DNA of 64,000 nucleotides, from the NCBI RefSeq assembly GCF_000382305.1, contig NZ_KB908019.1, positions 179,416-243,415 on the forward strand, read 5' to 3'. Shown piece after piece: positions 53,699-62,000 of this stretch. The number at the start of each line of letters is the position of its first letter. The stretch's first letter is position 1. The stretch comes from Vitreoscilla stercoraria DSM 513 (GTDB lineage: Bacteria; Pseudomonadota; Gammaproteobacteria; Burkholderiales; Neisseriaceae). The notes under the pieces were generated by a model. The model saw only the letters and a list, made by a program, of their open reading frames with translations. It made no database searches and was not told where the DNA came from. Made by a program: the position numbers and the translations under genes.

Positions 53699-53707
53699 AG
53701 CTATAAT
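53679..53707 (+). promoter_or_regulatory. Promoter inside the end of infC for rpmI-rplT
   Basis: TTGCCC (53679-53684) and a perfect TATAAT (53702-53707) are separated by 17 bases. Transcripts would begin just at the hairpin that follows. Confidence 0.55.
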
Positions 53708-53713
53708 TTATGG

Positions 53714-53748
53714 CTGCCAAGTTGAGGCTGACCGACTTGGCAGTTTTA
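53714..53748 (+). terminator. Hairpin with T-rich tail upstream of rpmI
   Basis: CTGCCAAGT (53714-53722) pairs with ACTTGGCAG (53735-53743), then TTTTATT. It could end the thrS-infC message or form a leader structure for rpmI-rplT, an operon often autoregulated by L20. Confidence 0.55.
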
Positions 53749-53838
53749 TTGTTTAAGTTAGCATAAAAACCGTGGTGCTGGGCTTTAAAGGGCTTGTTTC
53801 AGGCCGCCCAATGCCTAATTAAATAACTGGAGTATTCC

Positions 53839-54036
53839 ATGCCAAAAATGAAAAGCAAGTCGAGCGCGAAAAAACGCTTCATCGTGCAAGGCAGTGGTGG
53901 TATCAAACGCGCTAAAGCGTTCAAAAGCCATATCTTGACCAAGAAATCCACTAAAGTTAAACGTAACTTACGTGGTACCACTCAAGTTCATGACAGCGAT
54001 ACTTTGGCTGTCAAAAAAATGTTGCCTTACGCTTAA
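53839..54036 (+). CDS. rpmI: 50S ribosomal protein L35
   Basis: A 65-residue basic protein with the standard MPKMKSKSSAKKRF start, GGIKRAKAFKSHIL and LRGTTQVHDSD. A TGGAG ribosome-binding site precedes it. It is followed by rplT after 12 bases. Confidence 0.97.
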   Translation: MPKMKSKSSAKKRFIVQGSGGIKRAKAFKSHILTKKSTKVKRNLRGTTQVHDSDTLAVKKMLPYA

Positions 54037-54048
54037 TTGGAGTAGATT

Positions 54049-54405
54049 ATGCCTCGCGTAAAACGCGGTGTTACCGCACGTGCTCGTCACAAAAAAGTCT
54101 TAGCCTTAGCCAAAGGTTACCGTGGTCGTCGTAAGAACGTCTACCGTGTAGCCAAACAAGCGGTGATGAAAGCCGGTCAATATGCATACCGTGACCGTCG
54201 TCAACGCAAACGCCAATTCCGTCAATTGTGGATTGTGCGTATTAACGCTGCAGCTCGTGAAAATGGTTTGTCTTACAGCAAATTCATGAACGGCTTGAAA
54301 AAAGCGTCAATCAACATTGACCGTAAAGTATTGGCTGACTTGGCCGTGTTCGACAAACCAGCATTTGCTAAATTGGTTGAACAAGCTAAAGCCCAACTTG
54401 CTTAA
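54049..54405 (+). CDS. rplT: 50S ribosomal protein L20
   Basis: A 118-residue assembly protein of the large subunit: MPRVKRGVTARARHKKVL, then AKGYRGRRKNVYRVAKQAVMKAGQYAYRDRR. In many bacteria L20 represses its own operon by binding the leader. A strong terminator follows before pheS. Confidence 0.97.
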   Translation: MPRVKRGVTARARHKKVLALAKGYRGRRKNVYRVAKQAVMKAGQYAYRDRRQRKRQFRQLWIVRINAAARENGLSYSKFMNGLKKASINIDRKVLADLAVFDKPAFAKLVEQAKAQLA

Positions 54406-54416
54406 TACAGGTTCAT

Positions 54417-54446
54417 AAAAAGGGAGGCCTAGCCTCCCTTTTTTAT
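54417..54446 (+). terminator. Intrinsic terminator or attenuator between rplT and pheS
   Basis: AAAAAGGGAGGC (54417-54428) pairs with GCCTCCCTTTTT (54432-54443) around a three-base loop, with T residues after it. Confidence 0.88.
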
Positions 54447-54507
54447 CGATAGTTTGCCTATTGGTTTGTTCACATACAATCAATCAGCAAACTATTGTTT
54501 TTTTTAG

Positions 54508-54518
54508 GCGTCCTGTAA
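54508..54518. repeat. Single uptake-type site in the pheS leader
   Basis: GCGTCCTGTAA; the expected inverted partner has decayed to a remnant (TCACAAGATGC) about 10 bases downstream. Confidence 0.65.
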
Positions 54519-54562
54519 AGCTGTCACAAGATGCCACCTTCTTTATTTCGCAAGGTTATATT

Positions 54563-55552
54563 ATGGACATGAAAGAAGTCACCGCGCTTGTGGATGGCGG
54601 TATTGCGCAAGTGGCGCAAATTGCCGATTTGCAAGCTTGGGAAGTGGTCAAAGCTGAATATTTGGGTAAGACTGGTAAAATCACTTCGTTGATGAAAGGT
54701 TTGGGCGCATTGTCTATCGAAGAGAAAAAAACCTTCGGTGCGGCCATTAATATTGAAAAACAACGTTTTCAGGACGCTATCAATCAAAAACGTGATGATT
54801 TGAATGCGGCTAAGTTAGAGGCACAATTGCAAGCGGAGAGCTTGGATGTGACTTTGCCTGGACGTGGTCAAGCGATGGGTGGTATGCATCCTGTCACCAA
54901 TACTTTAGAACGTGTGGTGACTTTATTCGCTGGCATGGGTTTTGAAGTGGCAGATGGTCCTGAGATTGAAGAAGACTTCTACAATTTCCAAGCTTTGAAT
55001 ATTCCAGAAAATCATCCAGCGCGTGCGATGGCAGATACGTTTTATGTGGAGAATGGCGATGTGTTGCGTACGCATACTTCTCCTATTCAAGTACGCTATA
55101 TGTTGGACAAGAAAAATCCACCGATTCGCATCATTGCGCCTGGTCGTGTTTACCGTGTCGATTCCGATGCCACCCATTCACCGATGTTCCACCAAGCTGA
55201 AGGCTTGTGGGTAGAAGAAGGTGTGACGATGGCAGATTTGAAAGCGGTCTTTACTGAGTTTATTCGCAATTTCTTTGAACGTGACGACATGCAAGTGCGT
55301 TTCCGTCCTTCATTCTTCCCATTTACCGAACCATCTGCTGAAATTGATATTTTGGGCGAGCGTGGTTGGTTGGAAGTAGGCGGTTGTGGCATGGTGCATC
55401 CGAACGTGTTGCGTAACGTGGGCATTGATCCTGAAAAATACACAGGTTTTGCGTTTGGTATTGGCCTCGATCGCTTTGCGATGTTGCGTTACGGCGTGAA
55501 TGACTTGCGCTTGTTCTTCGACAACGACTTGAATTTCTTGAATCAATTCTAA
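54563..55552 (+). CDS. pheS: Phenylalanine--tRNA ligase alpha subunit
   Basis: A 329-residue catalytic subunit of the alpha2-beta2 enzyme. An N-terminal coiled coil precedes motif 1 and motif 2 (THSPMFHQAEGLWVEEGVTMADLK), then FRPSFFPFTEPSAEID and motif 3 (GFAFGIGLDRFAMLRYGV). The ATG at 54563 has AAGG eight bases upstream; the frame is open to 54461. A DUS-type site (54766-54776) encodes FQDA. Confidence 0.97.
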   Translation: MDMKEVTALVDGGIAQVAQIADLQAWEVVKAEYLGKTGKITSLMKGLGALSIEEKKTFGAAINIEKQRFQDAINQKRDDLNAAKLEAQLQAESLDVTLPGRGQAMGGMHPVTNTLERVVTLFAGMGFEVADGPEIEEDFYNFQALNIPENHPARAMADTFYVENGDVLRTHTSPIQVRYMLDKKNPPIRIIAPGRVYRVDSDATHSPMFHQAEGLWVEEGVTMADLKAVFTEFIRNFFERDDMQVRFRPSFFPFTEPSAEIDILGERGWLEVGGCGMVHPNVLRNVGIDPEKYTGFAFGIGLDRFAMLRYGVNDLRLFFDNDLNFLNQF

Positions 55553-55565
55553 TTGGGAATCCATC

Positions 55566-57929
55566 ATGCAATTTTCATATGACTGGTTAAAAAAATGGGT
55601 TTCACCCAATAAAACCGCGGACGAATTGGCACATTTGTTGACCATGTCGGGTTTGGAAGTGGAAGAAGTTGAAAAAGCAGCACCTGAGTTTACAGGTGTG
55701 GTGATTGCTGAAATCAAACACATTGAAAAACACCCTGATGCAGACCGTTTGAATATCACGCAAGTGGATGCTGGTACAGGCCAATTGGTGCAAATCGTCT
55801 GTGGCGCACCGAATGTAAAAGTTGGTATTAAAGTGCCTTGCTCGTTGCCAGGGGCTGTGTTGCCAGGCAATTTCAAAATCAAACCGACCAAAATGCGTGG
55901 TCAGGTTTCCAATGGCATGTTGTGTTCAGGCAAAGAATTAGGCATTCCTGATGATGTGGATGGCTTGTTGGTGTTGCCGGAAGACGCACCTGTTGGGACT
56001 GATATTCGTGAATACTTGGCTTTGAACGATGATTTGTTGACGTTGAAAATCACACCGAATCGTGCCGATTGTTTGGGTATTAAAGGCATTGCACGTGAAG
56101 TAGTGGCTTTAACGCAGTGTGAGCACCACAGTTTCAGTATTCCAGCCATGCCTGTGGCATCGACACGAACACAAGCGGTGCGCATTGATGCGCCTGCGGA
56201 TTGCGGTCGTTTTATTGCGCGTGTAATTGAAGGCGTGGATGCTCAAGCAGTGACACCTGCTTGGATGGTGCAGCGCTTGAACCGTTCAGGCATTCGTTCG
56301 ATTTCAGCATTGGTAGACATTGGTAACTATGTGATGCTTGAATTAGGTCAACCGATGCACATTTTCGATGCCGATAAAGTGACAGGTTCTATCATTGTGC
56401 GCCGTGCCAATGAAGGCGAAACTTTGTTGTGCTTGAATGACAAAGAAGTGACTTTGGCTGCCGATACTTTGGTGGTGGCAGACGAAGCGGGCGCGTTGAG
56501 TATGGCTGGTTTGATGGGCGGTGCTGCGAGTGCCGTATCGGATGAAACAGCCAATGTGGTTTTGGAGTCGGCTTGGTTCCAGCCTGATACGATTGCTGGC
56601 AAATCACGCCAATACGGTTTCGGTTCTGATTCTTCGTTCCGTTATGAGCGCGGTGTTGATTACCAATTGCAACAAGAGGCGATTGAACGTGCTTCATTCT
56701 TGGTGCAAAGCATTTGTGGTGGCAAAATTGGCGCATTGACTGAGGCTGTAGGGGATTTGCCAGCGGCAAACAAAGTTACTGTGCGTTTGGCGCGCATCAA
56801 TCAAGTTTTGGGTATTGAAGTGCCTGAGACCGAAGTGGTGACGATTTTAAACCATTTGGGTTTGGAGCCTGTGGCGGTTGCAGGTGGCTTTGAAGTGACG
56901 GCACCAAGTTTCCGTTTTGACATTGAGCAAGAAGTAGACATCATCGAAGAAGTCGGCCGTGTGTATGGCTATGACAAAATTCCTGATGATTACACTTCAG
57001 GCCGCTTGTCTATGCTTAAGCGTCCTGAAAGTCGTCGTCCACGTTTTGCTGCTTACCATGCCTTTGCTGCACGTGGCTATCGTGAGATTGTCAGCTATGC
57101 GTTTGTAGACGAAGCTTGGGAAAAAGATTTTGCCAATAATGACAATCCGATTCGTTTGCAAAATCCATTGGCCAGTCACATGAGCGTGATGCGTTCGACT
57201 TTGATTGGCGGTTTGATCAAAACCTTGCAACACAATCTGAGTTACAAGCAAAATCGCGTGCGTTTGTTTGAAGTGGCGCGTGTGTTCAGTAAAGATGAAC
57301 AAGGTGGTTTTGTACAAATTGAAAAAGTAGGCGGTTTGGCTTATGGCTTGGCTGTGCCTGAACAATGGGGCGAAGCGGCGCGCATTGTGGACTTTTTTGA
57401 TGTAAAAGGCGATTTAGAACAGTTGCTCCACCCAAGTTTACCGTTACAATATCAATCTGTTACGCATCCTGCTTTTCATCCGGGTCGTTGTGCGGCTATT
57501 TTGTTGGATGGCCAACAAGTGGGTGTCTTGGGTCAGTTGCATCCGAAATGGGTACAACAATATGATTTGCCACAAGCGCCGATATTGTTTCAATTGGATT
57601 TGAGCGTGGTATTGCAAAGCCAAGCAGTTGCGTACAAAACAGTATCGAAATTGCCACCTGTGCGTCGTGATTTGGCGTTTTTGGTAGCAGACAGCATCAA
57701 AGCTGGTGATTTATTACAAGCATTGCGTCAGAGCGCCAACAGCTTGGTGCGTGATGTGCAATTGTTTGATGTATACAGCGGTACAGGCATTGAACCAGGC
57801 TTTAAGAGTATGGCAGTGAAAATCATTTTACAGGACGCTGAAAATACTTTGACCGATGTGGTGGTTGAAGAAGCGGTTCAACAATTGATTCAAGCAGCCC
57901 AAGCATTAGGTGTGTCTTTGCGCGCATAA
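55566..57929 (+). CDS. pheT: Phenylalanine--tRNA ligase beta subunit
   Basis: A 787-residue subunit of standard length. It has an N-terminal tRNA-binding domain (VVIAEIKHIEKHPDADRLNITQVDAG), the B3/B4 editing domain, B5 with TAPSFRFDIEQEVDIIEEVGRVYGYDKIP, and a C-terminal ferredoxin-like anticodon-binding domain (KLPPVRRDLAFLV). It starts 13 bases after pheS. Uptake-type sites lie at 57020-57030 and 57828-57838 (the latter encoding LQDA). Confidence 0.97.
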   Translation: MQFSYDWLKKWVSPNKTADELAHLLTMSGLEVEEVEKAAPEFTGVVIAEIKHIEKHPDADRLNITQVDAGTGQLVQIVCGAPNVKVGIKVPCSLPGAVLPGNFKIKPTKMRGQVSNGMLCSGKELGIPDDVDGLLVLPEDAPVGTDIREYLALNDDLLTLKITPNRADCLGIKGIAREVVALTQCEHHSFSIPAMPVASTRTQAVRIDAPADCGRFIARVIEGVDAQAVTPAWMVQRLNRSGIRSISALVDIGNYVMLELGQPMHIFDADKVTGSIIVRRANEGETLLCLNDKEVTLAADTLVVADEAGALSMAGLMGGAASAVSDETANVVLESAWFQPDTIAGKSRQYGFGSDSSFRYERGVDYQLQQEAIERASFLVQSICGGKIGALTEAVGDLPAANKVTVRLARINQVLGIEVPETEVVTILNHLGLEPVAVAGGFEVTAPSFRFDIEQEVDIIEEVGRVYGYDKIPDDYTSGRLSMLKRPESRRPRFAAYHAFAARGYREIVSYAFVDEAWEKDFANNDNPIRLQNPLASHMSVMRSTLIGGLIKTLQHNLSYKQNRVRLFEVARVFSKDEQGGFVQIEKVGGLAYGLAVPEQWGEAARIVDFFDVKGDLEQLLHPSLPLQYQSVTHPAFHPGRCAAILLDGQQVGVLGQLHPKWVQQYDLPQAPILFQLDLSVVLQSQAVAYKTVSKLPPVRRDLAFLVADSIKAGDLLQALRQSANSLVRDVQLFDVYSGTGIEPGFKSMAVKIILQDAENTLTDVVVEEAVQQLIQAAQALGVSLRA

Positions 57930-58000
57930 TGTTTTAGAAGTGAATAACACGTTTTTAGCTGATTAACAGCACACATTTAGAGTATAAAGGTAGTTGGAAT

Positions 58001-58303
58001 ATGACATTAACGAAAGCCGAATTGGCAGATATTTTGGTCGACAAAGTCGCTGGAATGAATAAAAATGATGCCAAAGAAATTGTAGAATTGTTTTTTGAGG
58101 AAATTCGTCAGGCTTTGGAAAGTGGCGAAGAAGTCAAAATCTCTGGTTTTGGCAACTTCCAATTACGTGACAAACCGCAGCGCCCAGGTCGCAACCCTAA
58201 AACCGGTGAAGAAGTACCGATTAGCGCGCGTCGCGTTGTCACTTTCCACGCAAGCCAAAAATTAAAAGGCATGGTGGAACATCATTATGATAAGCAAAGA
58301 TAA
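58001..58303 (+). CDS. ihfA: Integration host factor alpha subunit
   Basis: A 100-residue DNA-bending HU-family protein: MTLTKAELADILVDKVAGMNKNDAKEIVELFFEEIR, then GFGNFQLRDKPQRPGRNPKTGEEVPI, the minor-groove arm with the key Pro. It follows pheT as in many proteobacteria and overlaps the next gene by 17 bases. Confidence 0.96.
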   Translation: MTLTKAELADILVDKVAGMNKNDAKEIVELFFEEIRQALESGEEVKISGFGNFQLRDKPQRPGRNPKTGEEVPISARRVVTFHASQKLKGMVEHHYDKQR

Positions 58304-58631
58304 TTGGTCGATTCCGGCACAGCGTTATTTTACGTTAGATCAGTTGTGTCAATTGGTTGGTATCAGTCAAAAGCAGTTTGAAGCGTGGCAGCGTGATTAT
58401 GGTTACGTTGGTTATGGTGGTCGACACTATACCCGTTTGGATGTGTTAAAAGTGATGCAGCTCAAACACACATTTGCCCCTTATGTGGATGCGTTCACGC
58501 ACAATTTTGTGGATGAGGCGGGAAACCCTGCTGTTGATGCCATAGAAGTGCAGCAACAATTACAGCAATTGTTGCACAGCATAGACCATGTTTTGACGGT
58601 TTCTAATTTGGTTGAACAACAAACTTCGTAA
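58287..58631 (+). CDS. MerR-family-like transcriptional regulator
   Basis: A 114-residue protein. It has a MerR-type helix-turn-helix (RYFTLDQLCQLVGISQKQFEAWQRDYG, about 12-38) followed by RHYTRLDVLKVMQLKHTF, then a helical C-terminal part without a recognisable ligand domain or metal-binding Cys cluster. A MerR-like gene after ihfA is a common arrangement; the target is unknown. GGTGGA precedes the start by eight bases, and the gene overlaps ihfA. Confidence 0.85.
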   Translation: MISKDNWSIPAQRYFTLDQLCQLVGISQKQFEAWQRDYGYVGYGGRHYTRLDVLKVMQLKHTFAPYVDAFTHNFVDEAGNPAVDAIEVQQQLQQLLHSIDHVLTVSNLVEQQTS

Positions 58632-58646
58632 TATTCAGTTGTGTTT

Positions 58647-58684
58647 TAAAAAAAGCAGCGTCCTGTAAAGGCGCTGCTTTTTTG
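58647..58684 (+). terminator. Intrinsic terminator with an uptake sequence built into the stem-loop
   Basis: AAAAAGCAGCG pairs with CGCTGCTTTTT (58672-58682). One arm and the loop carry GCGTCCTGTAA (58658-58668). Confidence 0.85.
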
Positions 58685-59090
58685 TATTCATTCATGCCCA
58701 ATATGGGCATCAAATCAGTCATTTTTGATGGTTCTTCGAGTTCATTTATTGCCAATGGACAGTCTCTTTTTTCGTGTCAGCATTTTTTCAATCATAAAAA
58801 TTTAAAAACCATCTTGATTTAACGCAAAAAAAGTAAGCCTTTGTAAGCCTTTTTTAATGAAAAAAAGGAACCAATTGCAAAAAAAATGGTTTATTGAAGC
58901 GACGTAATCCATTGATACAGTTTTGTTTCTTTGAATCTTGTTCTAAAAGACGATACGCCTTTTGGAACAAAACTTATTTTTTGAGTCATATACAAAGCCA
59001 TAAAAAATTTACATTTTTTATATGAACGTAAATCTGATATTGCACCAAAAATGGGTTTGATGACCCGTCTTGATAGAGAAGGAATGTACC
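58685..59090. other. AT-rich gene-free spacer upstream of the adhesin
   Basis: No convincing gene. It contains a palindrome ATGCCCA-ATA-TGGGCAT (58694-58710), a tandem GTAAGCCTTT (around 58831-58854), and several A/T runs of up to eight. The last bases hold AAGGA at good spacing for the adhesin start. A promoter could not be placed with confidence. Confidence 0.5.
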
Positions 59091-62000
59091 ATGAACAAGG
59101 CATATAAAGTTGTCTACAACGAAACAACGGGAACCTATGTGGCGGTCGCGGAGATTGAATCCTCCCGAGGAAAGTCCACTAAGTCACAAACATCCGTGAC
59201 CACGCGAGAGTCGGCATTAAATTCATTCCAATGGCAACCATTAAGTAAAATCAGTACTTTGCTGATTCCGATATTAGGGGGATTAGGCAGCTTGATGGTG
59301 TCTAATCAGGCATCGGCAATTATTTTAGAAGGAGATATTGCGTGTGCGAATGGTAATACGCAAACCATTGTTGGTCCTGATGGTGTGACTGTTTACAGCT
59401 CCAGCCCTGGCAATCCAATAGATGGCTATCTTTCACCTGCATCTACATGGTCGACCGTTGCAGGTTGTGGTGCTGATGGTGGGGAAGGTACAACTACTTA
59501 TGCAAGTACTTTATATGGTGCTTTTACTAAAGCCACAGGTAATTTTGCAGTAGCGATGGGTTTTGATGCGCGATCAGCAGGTTCAGCAGTGGCTATTGGC
59601 ACACAAGCACGTGCGAGCAGCCAAGGTTCTGTTGCAATTGGTACGAGTGCCAAGGCTCAGAATGTCAATGCAGTAGCTGTAGGTACCAATACTATTGCGG
59701 GTAACCAAAATGATGTGGTGATTGGTAACAACATTACCAGTACATCCACTCTTTTAACTTCTAGCGCCGAAGCTACAAGTAAAGAGTTTGGCACTATTGC
59801 TATTGGTAATGAAGTCGATGTTGGTGGCACCCGCATGGTGGTGATTGGCAATGAGTCAGGTATGACTGTTGGCAGTGGCACTGATTCCCATGACAGTATC
59901 GCCATCGGTACTCAAACACGGCTTAATGGTCAAAGGGTGATTGCCATTGGTACAGGTGTGAATAATATTGGTATCAACAGTATTGCAATGGGTAGCTATT
60001 CTAATGTGGATTTCGCTTCTCAAGGAGGAACCGCAGTGGGTCGTGAGACCAAATTGCAAAATTCTTTTTTAGGAACTGCCATTGGTAATCAAACTCATGT
60101 TGTAGGGAGTGATGGTGGTACGGCTGTGGGTGACCGCCATAAAGTAACGAACAGTGGTTATGCAGCTGCATTTGGTAGCCGTGCTGAAGTGACGGACTCG
60201 GCAAATGCTATTGCAATAGGTGCTGCTACTAAAGTAACCGGGGCTTCAAATGGTATTGCTATTGGTCGAGATTCAGCGACCAGTGCTGAGAATGGATTGG
60301 CATTGGGTACTGCATCTTCTACAAGTGGGTCGGCCAGTATTGCGATAGGCTCTAACTCCAAAAATCCAGCTGCCAATTCGATTGCATTAGGACATAAGGC
60401 ATCTATTGTAAATGCTCAGAATGTAGGTGCTATTGTCATTGGTGACAATGCCAGATCAGAATATTATGGTGCTGCGGAACAATTTGTTATTGCCATAGGT
60501 GCAAATAGCAACAGCTATGCTTACAGTGTCGCATTAGGTAAGGAAGCTTCAGCTGATCGCGGTGCTTATGATGCCGAAGGTGGTTCGATTGCGATTGGTT
60601 ATCGTGCTAATACGACTGATGCTAGTCGAGCCAGTATTGCAATGGGTGTCAATTCACAGGTAACCAGTCAATATGGCGTGGCTATTGGTACACAAAGTAA
60701 AGCATCGGGCGCTAATGCAACTGCAATGGGCCACAATGCTTTGGCATCACGAGCTAATTCTATTGTGATAGGTACCAACGCAGTCAGCAATGGTGTGGCG
60801 GATAGTACGGTTGTCATTGGTGATGGCGCTAGCTCAGTTGGAGATGGTAGTCAGGGTATTATTATTGGTGCCAAGAGTTCTAACAACGATGCTGTGAATT
60901 CCATTACCATTGGTCATGATGCTTCAACTTATAAAGGTGATGCAGTTGTTAATATCGGTTATGGTGCCAATACTTCTGCAGGTTACTCTGTCACTATTGG
61001 TCCTAATGCGGCTTCTTTTGGTGCAATATCTGCTCAGCATCAAGTGACGATTGGTAGTGGTGCTAATACCAGTGCTGCAAATGCGATTGCTGTGGGCCAC
61101 AGTGCTGCTTCTGCTGGTAGTAAGGCTGCGGCGTTTGGTTACCAATCTAATGCTTCTGCTTTGAGTGCCATGGCACTTGGCTCTCAATCTACTGCTTCTG
61201 GAATATATTCTGTTGCTGTTGGTGACAGCTCTAAAGCAATAGACAGATATGCTATTGCCATGGGTTACCAATCTAACGCATCAGGTCCAGACTCTATTGC
61301 CATTGGTGTTGGCAGTGCCGCATCTGGCAATCAATCCATTGCGGTTGGTTATAAAAACCAAGTCACAGGTAATAATTCTGGTGCTTTTGGTGACCCAAAT
61401 GTAATCAGTGGTAACAATTCGTATGCTCTTGGTAATAATAATACGATATCAGGTAACTCAACTCATGTGCTGGGTAATAACAATACTGCCAAAGGAAGTA
61501 GCAGTTATATTATTGGTAATAACAGTTCAACCGAACTTTCTAATGATATTGCTATAGGTACAGAAGCGAAAACTGGAATTTCTACTCAGCCAACCGAAGG
61601 TTTTAGTGGCGCGCAAGTTGCAATTGGTTACAAAGCAACCACAGGCACAGATGGTCAGATTGCTTTGGGTACTATGACTAATGCCGGTGCTGTTAACCAT
61701 ACTATTGCAATTGGTACTAAAGCTACAACAACGGGTAATTCTAGTATTGCTGTGGGTCGTAATGCAGCATCAAGTGGACTCAACGCAGCGGCAGTTGGTG
61801 TGGGAGCTACGGCAGTAGGAAGTTCTTCTGCAGCATATGGTACCAATTCTAATTCAGAGGGCGGTAATTCAGTTGCTATTGGTTCTGCTGCACATTCAGC
61901 CTCTACCAATTCTATCGCGTTAGGCAATACTAGTGAGGTAACTGCTAACAATGCAATTGCCATAGGTAGTGGCGCAGTCGCAAGTGTAGCCAATAGTGTT

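Noticed and set aside
58891..59127. 78-codon open frame on the minus strand upstream of the adhesin
   Set aside because: It overlaps the adhesin start, has no ribosome-binding site and no recognisable protein features.
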